Source: Granulicella cerasi (GTDB lineage: Bacteria; Acidobacteriota; Terriglobia; Terriglobales; Acidobacteriaceae). Taken from it: a DNA stretch of 64,000 nucleotides. The stretch is from assembly GCF_025685575.1 (NCBI RefSeq), contig NZ_JAGSYD010000004.1, positions 1-64,000 of the forward strand. Reading direction: 5' to 3'. Under the pieces are notes generated by a model. It was given only the letters and a program-made list of their open reading frames with translations. It was not told the DNA's origin and searched no databases. Below are positions 1 to 8,318 of this stretch, piece after piece (position 1 is the first letter of the stretch; every line of letters starts with the position of its first letter). The translations under genes and the position numbers were made by a program.

Positions 1-660
1 GTCGTCGGTGTTGTACTCGACCTTGATGTAACAGTAGGCACAACCCATCACAGATGGGTAATCGCGAGTCCCGTTCGGAGACACGTAGGTGTTCCATGTA
101 GGGTCGTTGTTGGTGAGACCTTGAATGTAGTCACCGAAGGCCTGGTCACCAAAGCGAGGGACAACGTAGACACCACGATGACCTGACACCGCATTGGCGA
201 AACTGTACTGCTGACCGTTTGGTCCGGTGTAGGTCACACCGTTGCCACCACCACCGAAGCCATCTCCGTTACGAACGACGTAGTCGCCATCAGTTCCTGT
301 GAAGTACAGCCGGCGACCGTCCAAGTACATCGCATGAAACGATGTGATTTCGTGACACGCATACACAATGACGAGGTTGTACTGGTCTTTGGAACCGCCT
401 GTGGTGGACTCGTAAATCTCCACACCACCAACTCTCTGAGTTCCGTAAATGACCCGTCGAGGTGCTGCCGACTGCCGGATGGTACTCATGATTCCGTTGT
501 TCGACTGGAACAATGAAGCGATCTGAGTTAACTCTGCGGATGCACCACTGAGAACCATCGGCAACCATAAAGTCCCGACGAATCCACCAACAGGTGAAGC
601 GAGCAGAGCGACGCCAGCCGCAATCTCGATCATTCCGGCGACGGATATAGCCTTGCCCAT
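1..660 (-). CDS. Tail tip/attachment protein, J-like, 5' part (cut by window edge)
   Basis: This frame is open from an ATG at 660 to the window edge: 220 codons, so the stop is outside. The product starts MGKAISVAGMIEIAAGVALL, with a hydrophobic N-terminal stretch. It then carries an RRVIYGTQRVGG segment (about residues 67-78), typical of the N-terminal part of central tail-tip/host-attachment proteins of the lambda J and GTA hub kind. A glycine-rich stretch follows near residue 135. It lies directly after the small NlpC-like protein, as expected in the tip cassette. In siphophages this protein closes the tail tube and carries or anchors the receptor-binding region. The family call rests on position and the N-terminal motif; the diagnostic rest is not visible. 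Confidence 0.8.
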   Translation of the reverse strand, partial: MGKAISVAGMIEIAAGVALLASPVGGFVGTLWLPMVLSGASAELTQIASLFQSNNGIMSTIRQSAAPRRVIYGTQRVGGVEIYESTTGGSKDQYNLVIVYACHEITSFHAMYLDGRRLYFTGTDGDYVVRNGDGFGGGGNGVTYTGPNGQQYSFANAVSGHRGVYVVPRFGDQAFGDYIQGLTNNDPTWNTYVSPNGTRDYPSVMGCAYCYIKVEYNTDD

Positions 661-680
661 GAAGAAACTCCAATTGAAAA

Positions 681-696
681 GCCACCCGAAGGTGGC
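681..696 (-). terminator. UUCG-tetraloop hairpin before the J-like gene
   Basis: On the transcribed minus strand the DNA reads GCCACC-TTCG-GGTGGC followed by TTTTC. This is a perfect six-base-pair stem with a C(UUCG)G tetraloop and a short U run. It lies between the NlpC-like gene and the J-like gene, and could be a partial intrinsic terminator or an mRNA-stabilising hairpin. Confidence 0.5.
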
Positions 697-715
697 GTAT
701 GTGATGAATGTGTGT

Positions 716-1177
716 CTAGTTGGCGGGGACGTGCCATGCACGTTGAATCGAGCTGAGTGGTAAGCGGATGAATCCCGTCTCTGCCATAGCGGCTACGTAG
801 CGACCAGAGAGGTCGATGATTCCAGCGATGAGTTGTTCGCCGTTGAGACAGGCGACGATATCGCCACGCTTCGCCATCAAGGGCTGAGGAGAGCCATCGG
901 ACTTTACCCATTCGGTCATACCGTACTTCGTGGCACACCACGCGAAAGCATCGGCGACAGTGGAGCCACCGGTGACGGTTTTGATCAGTGCGAAAGCCGA
1001 GGCTTCGTCGGTGTATTTACCTCTGAACTCTTCGGCGATGTCCACGCCGGTCATCGTGAGAGCCGCGCCAGCGGCGAAGAGACAACAGTCCAGCGTTCCC
1101 CAAACGAAGGGCTTGGAATAGCAGGACAAGAGGTAGTCGGGAAGCTCTTTGGTGAGCCACGTTGATGATCGTTGCAT
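716..1177 (-). CDS. Tail-tip NlpC/P60-like protein (DUF6950-like)
   Basis: The product is 153 aa. The segment PFVWGTLDCCLFAAGAAL near the N-terminus matches the W-G-x-x-D-C motif of small phage proteins with an NlpC/P60-like papain fold, where the cysteine is the presumed nucleophile. A possible catalytic His is not obvious, so activity is uncertain. In siphophages and gene transfer agents a protein of this type sits between the distal tail/hub proteins and the J-like protein and helps tail penetration of peptidoglycan, as it does here. I chose ATG 1177, with GGGG upstream, over a TTG at 1192. The gene starts just inside the end of the preceding one. Confidence 0.75.
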   Translation of the reverse strand: MQRSSTWLTKELPDYLLSCYSKPFVWGTLDCCLFAAGAALTMTGVDIAEEFRGKYTDEASAFALIKTVTGGSTVADAFAWCATKYGMTEWVKSDGSPQPLMAKRGDIVACLNGEQLIAGIIDLSGRYVAAMAETGFIRLPLSSIQRAWHVPAN

Positions 1178-1182
1178 GTACG

Positions 1183-1728
1183 TTATCCCCAAGTGTTCGC
1201 GGTGTCGATGAGCGAGGTAATCCAGTCGAAGCCGTTGTCGTTAGGCCACTTCATTCGTTGATCTACAGCCGTGTAAAGCGAACGATGCGGACGTTGCAGA
1301 TTGGTCAAAGCGTTCTCTAAGGCGAGCGTGACGGTGATGTCGTCGGAGTTCTCGGTGATGGTTGGTTGATCGACAAGACCGGAGAAGATGACCAGAGCAT
1401 CGATGACGGTTGAACCTGACAGGCAAGCGAGAAGGATGCGAGCGGGAAGTCCGGTCACGATGTCGGTCATGCAATCCGCGTATAACGTCGGATCAACACC
1501 TGTAAGGGTGAGTGTGGTGCCTGCGGCTTCAACAGTGGTGTTCTCTGTGATCGTGCCGACCTTACCGAGGGAACCAACGCCTAGATAGGTGTTGCCGTTC
1601 CATGTGATTTGGCCGATGCCCGTGTGGACGAAGTATGTCCCACTCTTGAACGTGAGTTCGATGAGGATGGCTGGCCGTAGAACGCGTGCCGTGAGTGCCG
1701 CGCGCATGGCTGTGGAGAGATTTCTCAT
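1183..1728 (-). CDS. Minor tail / hub protein, DUF2163-like N-terminus
   Basis: The product is 181 aa. It begins with a charged helix and LIELTFKSGTYFVHTG, then ITWNGNTYLGVGSLGKVG. This is the pattern of phage and gene transfer agent baseplate-hub proteins (GTA gp13 type), which bind between the distal tail protein and the peptidase. It is shorter than the full-length GTA protein (about 290 aa), so it may be a reduced form. Its ATG overlaps the stop of the upstream gene (ATGA), which indicates translational coupling. The placement between a Dit-like gene and an NlpC-like gene supports the call. Confidence 0.65.
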   Translation of the reverse strand: MRNLSTAMRAALTARVLRPAILIELTFKSGTYFVHTGIGQITWNGNTYLGVGSLGKVGTITENTTVEAAGTTLTLTGVDPTLYADCMTDIVTGLPARILLACLSGSTVIDALVIFSGLVDQPTITENSDDITVTLALENALTNLQRPHRSLYTAVDQRMKWPNDNGFDWITSLIDTANTWG

Positions 1729-2360
1729 CAGCGAGCCTCCACGACGGTTAAAGTCAGAGCACCGTAACGAGTCTCATCGATAGTGATTGATTGCTTGTTG
1801 TCGCTCATCCTGAATAGTCCACGAGGGTTGTTCAAGATGATGGCCTGACCATCCGTTACCGCTTCTCTGAGCGAAGGCCACAGGCTGATAGTGGCGTCAC
1901 CGTTGGCGTCTGAGTTCACGACGTCGATCACGCGATGAAGGCGATAGCCAACTTGCAGATAGTCGCCGGGGAGAAGTAAGCGATAGCTATTCGGTGTCCA
2001 ACCTTTGGTGCTGAGCGTCGTCGCCATCGCGGACTGTGCACCATTGACGACCGGAACACCTTTAACGGTTCCTTGAGGATGTTTGTACGAAGGGTCACCA
2101 ATCAAAAAGGTGTTGAGCTTTCCACGACACTCAGCGAGGAACCCTTGCCACGTCGGTATCTGTTGGGGCGTCAGCTTCGGCATCGCGATCTGCGCCGACC
2201 AGAAGTCTCCACCCGGCCATGCCAGCACCTGTTGAGTTGAACCAGTGAATGGATTCGTCGGTGCAGCGACGACGTTGTTCATCGTCAACTCAATTTGTTT
2301 TGGCGCAGGAGAGGTCGGGAACGCGAGGACGCTCACGCCTTGAAATGTGTCTATGACCAT
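1728..2360 (-). CDS. Putative distal tail / minor tail protein
   Basis: The product is 210 aa with no strong family motif that I recognise. It is beta-rich, with an LPGDYLQVGYRLHRV segment near residue 135 that recalls structural tail proteins threading through the baseplate. It lies where GTA gp12 or Dit proteins sit, after the tape measure and before the hub protein, with only the SGNH tail gene interposed. I took ATG 2360 rather than a TTG at 2372. Position supports a structural tail role; the exact family is unproven. Confidence 0.55.
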   Translation of the reverse strand: MVIDTFQGVSVLAFPTSPAPKQIELTMNNVVAAPTNPFTGSTQQVLAWPGGDFWSAQIAMPKLTPQQIPTWQGFLAECRGKLNTFLIGDPSYKHPQGTVKGVPVVNGAQSAMATTLSTKGWTPNSYRLLLPGDYLQVGYRLHRVIDVVNSDANGDATISLWPSLREAVTDGQAIILNNPRGLFRMSDNKQSITIDETRYGALTLTVVEAR

Positions 2361-2377
2361 GGGGAGTTCCAATAAAG

Positions 2378-2399
2378 AAGGCCTCCCGAAGGAGACCTT
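2378..2399 (-). terminator. UUCG-tetraloop hairpin after the SGNH tail gene neighbourhood
   Basis: On the minus strand a nine-pair stem with one mismatch (AAGGTCTCC / GGAGGCCTT) closes a TTCG loop. A T-rich stretch, CTTTATT, follows. It lies between the SGNH tail gene (ends 2426) and the next tail gene (starts 2360). It is a candidate weak terminator or processing hairpin. Confidence 0.5.
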
Positions 2400-2425
2400 T
2401 CATGTGTAGAAGGAAGGGGATTGCT

Positions 2426-4018
2426 TTAGCCGAGCAGAGCTAACGTCTGTGCCGCGATGCACGGTCCGTAGAGCGTTTGATATGCACTATCGGTGGGGTG
2501 TACCCCATCGCGTAGATACGTTGACCATGTGGACGGATTGATCGGGATGGCACCACCATCGACGATACCTATACCCCATAGTGTCGCTATCTGCTTGATG
2601 AGCGTGTTGAGTTCAACAAACTGAGACTGACTCGCCATAGCAGCCGCACCCGGATTCGCTTGGTATGGCGTGATCCATACGATACGAAGTGTTGGCTTGG
2701 CCGTGAACAACGCTTGTAGAGCCGTGCTGATATCTCCGGCGGCTGAGGCTGTACCGGGTGCATCCGTAGAGGAACCGAAGGTGTTGGTGGGAGTGTTTGT
2801 CAGTAGCTCGATAAACAACACGTCCACGTTGGCAAGGTCTTGTGCAAGCGTGTTGCCGGTAGCCACACCGATGAGGTTCGACGCTGGGCTGGTCGTACTG
2901 TCGTGCCGCGTGTAGACACCACCTGACAGCGTGTAGTTCTCAAAGATTTGACTGGTATAGCGAGCGTATCGTGCATCTTGCATGACCCACGTCATACCAG
3001 TGATGTCGCACACGCGCTGTTGCCATTGGTTAGCAAACTGCGCGGAGATTGAATCACCGAATACGCCGAAGCGTAATCCGGATAGCCTCTTCGTCTCTGT
3101 GACGACTTCTTGAGCTGTGCTCGCAACGGTTTCGACATCGACAGTTGCCTCTTGCACCTCGAAGGCCAACGCCAACTCACCACTTTGCGCCATACTTTGC
3201 ACGCCAAAAGATGAGCCAACCGCACCGGGGTTACCACCTACAAAGATGAAGCCGGGACCAGGAGTGCCATCCCCGAATGTGGCCGTGGCGTTAGTCGCGG
3301 TGTAATAACCGAGGTACTGACCTACCGAGACGTTGCGAGCTGAGAAGTCTACGCCAGCAACTAGCTTCACCGTGCCAGCGTGGGGGACTGTGATCGTCCA
3401 TACGTCATCGACTACGAGTAGACCACCACTATTTGCGTGCAGTAAGTAGAACGTCATCGTACCGCCAGAGCTTGCGGACTGATAGGTGATGCTCTTCAAC
3501 GCGCCTGACGTCGCAACAGATGTGTTTACACCAGCGAAGATGCCAGTCGGAGTGGTGTTGTTGCAGGCGATGGTCGCGTCACCATACGAGGTCACTGTGT
3601 TGAAGCCGAGTTCGGTCGAAAGCGTTTTGAGAGCGGCGGTGAGGTCATACTGCACGGTGTTCTGTGCTGCGAGATTCGGCGCGTAGGAATCAAAGTCCCA
3701 CGTTACACCAGACGGTTGCACGCATTCATAACCGTGACTCAGTAGGAGGTCACCTGTGACGTTGTCTACGACGGTGACACGATAACCAACATTCACAGGC
3801 GTTGTGAGAGTTGTGTCGGCGAGTGTTGTGGTGAATGTACCATTGGTCACCGTCGCGGTTGTCGCCATTGCGATGACCTGTCCACCGTCGCCGCCAGCAC
3901 GGAACGAGAGAGGTCTTCCGTTGTTGTCAACGGGTTGGAATTTGATCGTCGAGTTTGTGACGAGTGTCCCACTCGCATCCTGTAGATGCGCGCCTGATAC
4001 TGTTGTGAATCCTGTCAT
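2426..4018 (-). CDS. Tail protein with C-terminal SGNH/GDSL hydrolase domain
   Basis: The product is 530 aa. Residues 1-120 look like an upper-fibre or baseplate beta-domain (TTVSGAHLQDASGTLV), and residues 140-300 form a beta-rich linker. From about 315 an SGNH hydrolase domain is visible: block I FGVFGDSIS with the nucleophile Ser near 323, and block V DGVHPTD with Asp 504 and His 507. SGNH domains in phage tails deacetylate or cleave surface polysaccharides during adsorption. Acidobacteria are rich in exopolysaccharide, so a capsule-active receptor-binding role is plausible but inferred. The gene starts 9 bp after the tape measure, an unusual place for a polysaccharide-active tail protein. 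Confidence 0.8.
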   Translation of the reverse strand: MTGFTTVSGAHLQDASGTLVTNSTIKFQPVDNNGRPLSFRAGGDGGQVIAMATTATVTNGTFTTTLADTTLTTPVNVGYRVTVVDNVTGDLLLSHGYECVQPSGVTWDFDSYAPNLAAQNTVQYDLTAALKTLSTELGFNTVTSYGDATIACNNTTPTGIFAGVNTSVATSGALKSITYQSASSGGTMTFYLLHANSGGLLVVDDVWTITVPHAGTVKLVAGVDFSARNVSVGQYLGYYTATNATATFGDGTPGPGFIFVGGNPGAVGSSFGVQSMAQSGELALAFEVQEATVDVETVASTAQEVVTETKRLSGLRFGVFGDSISAQFANQWQQRVCDITGMTWVMQDARYARYTSQIFENYTLSGGVYTRHDSTTSPASNLIGVATGNTLAQDLANVDVLFIELLTNTPTNTFGSSTDAPGTASAAGDISTALQALFTAKPTLRIVWITPYQANPGAAAMASQSQFVELNTLIKQIATLWGIGIVDGGAIPINPSTWSTYLRDGVHPTDSAYQTLYGPCIAAQTLALLG

Positions 4019-4027
4019 AGTTTTCCT

Positions 4028-6583
4028 TTATCGTCTTGATCCACGACGGGAATTGCCGTCGCTCACTGCGGCGCGTGCGCCGTGGGGCATCACTTGGGTG
4101 TGGTATTGCTGAAGCGCGGAGGTCACACCCTGATGGAACTCTTCAGGTGTGACACCCTTCTGGACGTTGATCGTGTACATCGCGGAGGAACCACCGCCGA
4201 ACATTGATCCTGCGGCATTAGCGGGGATCATCGTTCCATTCACCGAGGGTGCGAAGAACTCTTGTCCGGGCTTTTCATTGATCCTGTACACATGACCAAC
4301 GCTGACACCGCCACCAATCGCACGGTTACCACCGAAGATGCTGGAGAACCAGCCACCAATCTTGCTCATGAAGGAAGAGATTGTCGCGGCGACTGCATCA
4401 TCACCAGAGAAGTCTGCGCCGTCCTGTAAGAGGTCGGCTGTACCTGCGTCAGGCGTTGTCTTCTTCGAGTGGAAGAGCGAAGCGAGGCTCGCCATGCCGC
4501 CGAGGTTAGAGGCCGACGACATCGAATGTTTCCCCAGCAACGCGGCTTCGCCTTGCTGAAGACCATCCTTCGCCATCATGCCGCCGATACCGGTGAAGAG
4601 CTGGCTCCAGTTGGATTTCTTGCCCGTAATCAAATTGACAAGACTGTCGTTGAATCCATTGATGGTCGCATCGAAGATGGACTTCACTTGTGAGGCCGAG
4701 TCCTGTGCTGACTGAACCCACAAGTTGTTGGCCTGAATTAGAGCACCTGACCAGGACTGACCGGCTGCCGTAGCTGCCGATTGCATAGCCTCAACTGATG
4801 CCTGACCGGCTTCCTTCGTCTTCTGTGCCTGCAACTCGACATACTTCGACTGGTCTTTGTCGCTAGCGAATCGGTCGGTCACGAAGTCGTATGAACCGTC
4901 CTTCTTTAGTTGCTCGATCTGAGCATCCAAGTCGGCCAAACGTTGAGCGTGAAGGCCTGCGCTAATCGCCGCGAGTCTCTGTGTAGCTGTGAGCTGAGAG
5001 ATGGAGCCGTTCGCAAGGTCTATTTGAACCTTGGTGCGAGCGACCGATGCGGTGACCTCATCGCCCGACAGTGCAGACTTGGCGTATTCGTTCTGTAAGC
5101 CACGAGCGGAGGCATCACTATTGCCGACGACGGAGACATTACGATCAAGTGTGAGAGGAACCGACAGTTTCTTCTGTTCCTCGATGAACTTCGCAATGCC
5201 TTCGTGTACGCGGCGAGCACCTTCCTCGGCTAACTGGGCTTGCTTCGCGACAACGGTGTTGTATTGGTTGCTGCCAATGGTGAACGCTGATCGTTGCACT
5301 TCCCAATAATCGTAGAGAGCCTTCGCGTCTACCGGAGCTTGGAGCTTCCATTCGGAGACGTAGGCTTCCATCGACTTGAGGCGTGCTTCAGCGGCTTTGT
5401 TCGCTGCCTCTGTGTCACCATGTCCAAGCAACGCATCGTTATGCTTGTCTCTCGCACCTTGAGTTGCCGCCTGTTGCTTTTGCAACGCTATGGTCTTCTC
5501 GATGGTTTGTTGTTCCACCTGCTGCCACTGGATCAACTGCTGCGTGGCCCTTATCTCTTCGTTGAAGCTGGTCAGAGGGAGGGAACCGACGCCTTGCCGG
5601 GATGCATTCGCCATCGTCGCATTGTTGTCGGCTTGCTTCTGCTTCAACTCAGCGAGACGTGTCTGGAGGGAATTCGCATAGCTCTTCGACTCATTGAGTT
5701 GAGTCTCAGGTGATTGTGCTGCGGATATCCACTTCTGGTGTTCCTGCAACATCACTTGCTCTTGATGCGTGTCAGAACCACCACTGAAGATCTTTTGAGG
5801 CGTTGATGCAGCCATGCCTTGCAACACTTTGAGCTGTGCTGCAAACACTTCATCAAGCTTGGTCGTCAGTTTTTGCGCTGACTCAGCGGCTTCATCGAGA
5901 GTCAGTTTCAAACCATTGAATGGCTTCTTCTCTAGCTTGGCTTGTTCTTCCTGAAGCTTGTCGATCTGCACGTCCAGAGACGTGTTCTCATCGCGCATCG
6001 AGTTGTTGACTTCACGGATTTCGCTTGCGGTCTGTCGTGCCCGCGTGCCGCCTAAATCAAACGCGTCGTATAGCTCTTTGCCGAGCTTGACGGCTTCCTC
6101 ACCAATTGCGGCGAGGCCTAGTGCAGGGAATATCGTGGAGCTGAGTGCGTTGAAGGCACCGAACTGAGTGAGGAAGGATTCACCCGCACGGATACCACCA
6201 CCGCGCAACAATGCAGATGCACGCTGCTTATTGGTGATGTCATCGCCTTCCTTGGCTTCTGGAACCTTGAGGTTGGCGAGTTCAGACGCAACGGCTTTCT
6301 GCTTGTCGCTGATCCTCTGAATCGAGTTGATGATCCGCTGTGCGTTCTCTTCCGTAACAGATGAGAGGCGGGCAGCAGCCTTCTCCTGCATCGAGGCAAG
6401 CTTCTCGGCGGATGCACCTTGCTCTGCGGCAGCGGAAGATTGTTGCTGGTAGGACTTGAGAATGGCGTTTTTCGCAGCCGCAACGGTCTCAGCCGACTTT
6501 GCGACGGCTGCATCCATGCCTTCCACTGATGCGACGAACTGGCCGGTCTGAGCACTGAATACAACTGCAATCGAATCACTCAT
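4028..6583 (-). CDS. Tail tape measure protein
   Basis: The product is 851 aa, the longest protein of the tail module. It is Ala/Gln/Lys-rich and mostly helical, with long coiled-coil stretches (residues about 30-120, 200-420 and 500-620). A more hydrophobic, glycine-rich region lies around 650-790, with a short beta C-terminus (SAMYTINVQKGVTPEEF). Tape measure proteins set the tail length of siphophages; at roughly 0.15 nm per residue a tail near 130 nm would be expected. It lies downstream of the chaperone pair and gp10-like gene, whose end it overlaps by 8 bp. The identification is firm by size, composition and position. Confidence 0.92.
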   Translation of the reverse strand: MSDSIAVVFSAQTGQFVASVEGMDAAVAKSAETVAAAKNAILKSYQQQSSAAAEQGASAEKLASMQEKAAARLSSVTEENAQRIINSIQRISDKQKAVASELANLKVPEAKEGDDITNKQRASALLRGGGIRAGESFLTQFGAFNALSSTIFPALGLAAIGEEAVKLGKELYDAFDLGGTRARQTASEIREVNNSMRDENTSLDVQIDKLQEEQAKLEKKPFNGLKLTLDEAAESAQKLTTKLDEVFAAQLKVLQGMAASTPQKIFSGGSDTHQEQVMLQEHQKWISAAQSPETQLNESKSYANSLQTRLAELKQKQADNNATMANASRQGVGSLPLTSFNEEIRATQQLIQWQQVEQQTIEKTIALQKQQAATQGARDKHNDALLGHGDTEAANKAAEARLKSMEAYVSEWKLQAPVDAKALYDYWEVQRSAFTIGSNQYNTVVAKQAQLAEEGARRVHEGIAKFIEEQKKLSVPLTLDRNVSVVGNSDASARGLQNEYAKSALSGDEVTASVARTKVQIDLANGSISQLTATQRLAAISAGLHAQRLADLDAQIEQLKKDGSYDFVTDRFASDKDQSKYVELQAQKTKEAGQASVEAMQSAATAAGQSWSGALIQANNLWVQSAQDSASQVKSIFDATINGFNDSLVNLITGKKSNWSQLFTGIGGMMAKDGLQQGEAALLGKHSMSSASNLGGMASLASLFHSKKTTPDAGTADLLQDGADFSGDDAVAATISSFMSKIGGWFSSIFGGNRAIGGGVSVGHVYRINEKPGQEFFAPSVNGTMIPANAAGSMFGGGSSAMYTINVQKGVTPEEFHQGVTSALQQYHTQVMPHGARAAVSDGNSRRGSRR

Positions 6584-7022
6584 TAAATGCCTTCTTGATT
6601 TCGCTCGTCATCACCTCGCGATAGGTGTCTACAGCTTTCGTTTCGACCGCATCTTGAGCGGCACGTACGAATGGTCTGGGATTAGTACGGTTCGCATCTT
6701 TGGTGCGTCCTGCGTGGCCGCGCTCTAACCAACCGAGAACGTCGCGAGTGACCTTGGTGTTGGGCATCACTACGACCGTGTCCTCAGTCCCGCTCGCTGC
6801 TTTGTCGTCCCTCGCGATGCGGACGTAGGAGCGGAACGAAGCCTTCAACTCACCGACGGCTAGTAAGCCTTCAGCTTTGCCAGCTTGCTCAGGCGCGAGT
6901 GTCATCAACTCTTCACGAATGACCTCACCGGTGGATCGCAGGGCTTTACGTTCGGCGGCGACTAATGCGTCTCGCTTGAGTCGGTCGAGCTTGGCTCTGA
7001 GTTGTTGGAAGTCGTCTGACAT
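6576..7022 (-). CDS. HK97 gp10-like morphogenesis protein
   Basis: The product is 148 aa. An N-terminal helix (LRAKLDRLKRDALVAAERKA) is followed by the GEVIREE...APEQAGK segment. The C-terminal NPRPFVRAAQDAVETKAVDTY pattern is typical of the HK97 gp10 family of tail-completion proteins (the family of lambda gpZ). These act at the tail end that joins the head. It usually sits between head closure and tail terminator genes. Here it lies between the chaperone extension and the tape measure, overlapping the chaperone T frame by 61 bp. The overlap with the tape measure start is 8 bp. Confidence 0.75.
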   Translation of the reverse strand: MSDDFQQLRAKLDRLKRDALVAAERKALRSTGEVIREELMTLAPEQAGKAEGLLAVGELKASFRSYVRIARDDKAASGTEDTVVVMPNTKVTRDVLGWLERGHAGRTKDANRTNPRPFVRAAQDAVETKAVDTYREVMTSEIKKAFNE

Positions 7023-7719
7023 TGAGATTCCTGTCGCATCTGTTCAGCCATAGCTAAGGCGAACGCATTGAAGTCGCTGACTTGCTTGAGCTGAGAGGCG
7101 TTGAGGCTTGTTCTGCTCGTTCCGCGTTTGAACTCGCGGTAATGAGGAGCGAAGTCCATCCACGACACACCCTTCTCAGGCGGTGAGAACGAGTGATTGA
7201 TTACCGCTGCTGTCGTGAGCGCGGCGACCATCTCTTCGTGTAGAAGGCGGTCACGATGGCGATTCAATAAAAGATGGAGGAGCGAAGGCGTGAGGCGAAA
7301 GAACTCATCTGTCGAGAGTCCAAGATCAACGCGAGCACGACTCCAGAGATAAGAGACGGTTAGACCTCTACCTTTGGAGTCTCCGCTTCCCCCGAGGATG
7401 AATCATCATCGATCTTTTCGATGTCCTCGATTGAAGCGAACCATGCGGTATTGATAGCTGTGCGGATGTTCGCGAGGTTCTTCAGCGTGATCCACGAACC
7501 GACTTCTTCGATGGTGAGGTTGGGTTCGTCGTGAAGAAGCGATGCGTACAACAACGCGCGGATGTTCTTCGCTTCGAGGTCACTGACGACGGCTTGCAAT
7601 AGATTGATACCGGTCAACTCCTCAACCTTGATGATGGCGTTGAAGTCGAAGAGCAGCTTGCGTTTCTTGCCTGCAATGTCGAGGTAGACCGTCGGAAGTA
7701 ATGGATTGTGTTCGGACAT
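6962..7719 (-). CDS. Tail assembly chaperone G-T fusion by -1 frameshift
   Basis: The -1 frame relative to the G-like ORF is open from just upstream of the G stop down to 6962. Before its first internal ATG (7267) it encodes conserved-looking protein: SYLWSRARVDLGLSTDEFF, then RLTPSLLHLLLNRHRDRLLH. The phrase LGLSTDEFFRLTPSLL resembles the T part of lambda-like GT proteins and TAC T-domains. That coding stretch has no start codon of its own upstream, so a -1 slip is the natural way to express it. Two TGA codons in the -1 frame bound the slip region upstream. The fusion would be about 252 aa. The mechanism is well established for siphophages; here it is inferred from sequence. Confidence 0.78.
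7360..7719 (-). CDS. Tail assembly chaperone, G-like part
   Basis: The product is 119 aa, acidic. LFDFNAIIKVEELTGINLLQAV near residue 25 is characteristic of tail assembly chaperones (gpG/TAC), which bind the tape measure and recruit tube subunits. It follows the tail tube gene and comes shortly before the tape measure. The tail of the ORF (EKIDDDSSSGEAETPKVEV) has low complexity, as usual where a ribosome is expected to slip into the overlapping T frame. See the separate entry for the frameshifted product. Confidence 0.8.
   Translation of the reverse strand: MSEHNPLLPTVYLDIAGKKRKLLFDFNAIIKVEELTGINLLQAVVSDLEAKNIRALLYASLLHDEPNLTIEEVGSWITLKNLANIRTAINTAWFASIEDIEKIDDDSSSGEAETPKVEV
7389..7393 (-). 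other. Probable -1 ribosomal slip site (GGGGG run)
   Basis: On the minus strand the zero-frame codons are TCG GGG GAA, giving five consecutive G. A peptidyl-tRNA on GGG can re-pair perfectly after a one-base backward slip. It lies inside the only window allowed by the flanking stops in both frames (about 7,358-7,403). The alternative TCC AAA G further on pairs less well. It is not a textbook X-XXY-YYZ heptamer, so the exact site is tentative. Confidence 0.55.
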
Positions 7720-7735
7720 AAGACCTCAAAAGGTT

Positions 7736-7757
7736 GAGGCTCCGCGACGGGAGCCTC
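7736..7757 (-). terminator. Hairpin after the tail tube gene
   Basis: A perfect eight-pair stem GAGGCTCC/GGAGCCTC with a six-base loop lies between the tail tube and chaperone genes. A short CCTTTT follows on the minus strand. It may reduce readthrough from the highly expressed tube gene into the chaperone genes. Confidence 0.5.
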
Positions 7758-7764
7758 TTAGTGC

Positions 7765-8241
7765 TTAGGAACCGGGGGTGTAAGCGATGACGCCGGTGAC
7801 TTGAATGCTGAAGTTGAAATTCACGGCATCCGTGAGGCTGGCGTCCATAGTGGGCTTCTCCGAGATGTAGCCGGTGAACGTGCGCTTCGCGCCGGTAGTC
7901 TGACTGGAAGCGGGTGCGAACTGATGGGTGAAATACAGAAGTGTTTGCGTATCGAAGGAAGCCGACACCATCACCTGACCGGGGTCGCCAGCGGGATCAA
8001 GGATTCCTGTCACGGAAGCTGTTCCGGGTGTGATTGTGCCGGGCGCAGATTCTTTCACTACGGGGCCGCCAGCGGCAGCGGAAGGTGAAGAGAGAGTCGT
8101 CACATCAATGTAGTCGGCCTTCTCTGCGGTGTACGTGATCTTCGAGAGTTGGTTTACGGGTGTTGCGGTGCCTGTGGATGAGGTCGCGATGCTGAGTGTC
8201 GAACCGAAACCAAGAATGAATGTGGATGAACTGGTTGCCAT
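7765..8241 (-). CDS. Major tail tube protein
   Basis: The product is 158 aa, Ser/Thr/Gly-rich and beta-rich (TFILGFGSTLSIATSS, KITYTAEKADYIDVTTLSS). It ends in a GYISEKPTMDA... NFSIQVTGV strand pattern typical of siphovirus tube proteins with the common tail-tube fold. It lies between the DUF3168 tail terminator and the tail assembly chaperone, the standard position. A hairpin follows it. Confidence 0.85.
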   Translation of the reverse strand: MATSSSTFILGFGSTLSIATSSTGTATPVNQLSKITYTAEKADYIDVTTLSSPSAAAGGPVVKESAPGTITPGTASVTGILDPAGDPGQVMVSASFDTQTLLYFTHQFAPASSQTTGAKRTFTGYISEKPTMDASLTDAVNFNFSIQVTGVIAYTPGS

Positions 8242-8318
8242 GATGTGTCCTTTTGAAACGTGAGGGATCGCCGCGTCGGAGACACGGTTGGGTGAATCGG
8301 TGGGGATGTGTGTGGGGG

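Noticed and set aside
290-685. A 131-aa minus-strand ORF near the left edge
   Set aside because: It overlaps the J-like frame and reads as a Trp/Arg/His-rich shadow; the J-like frame has structural tail-protein sequence.
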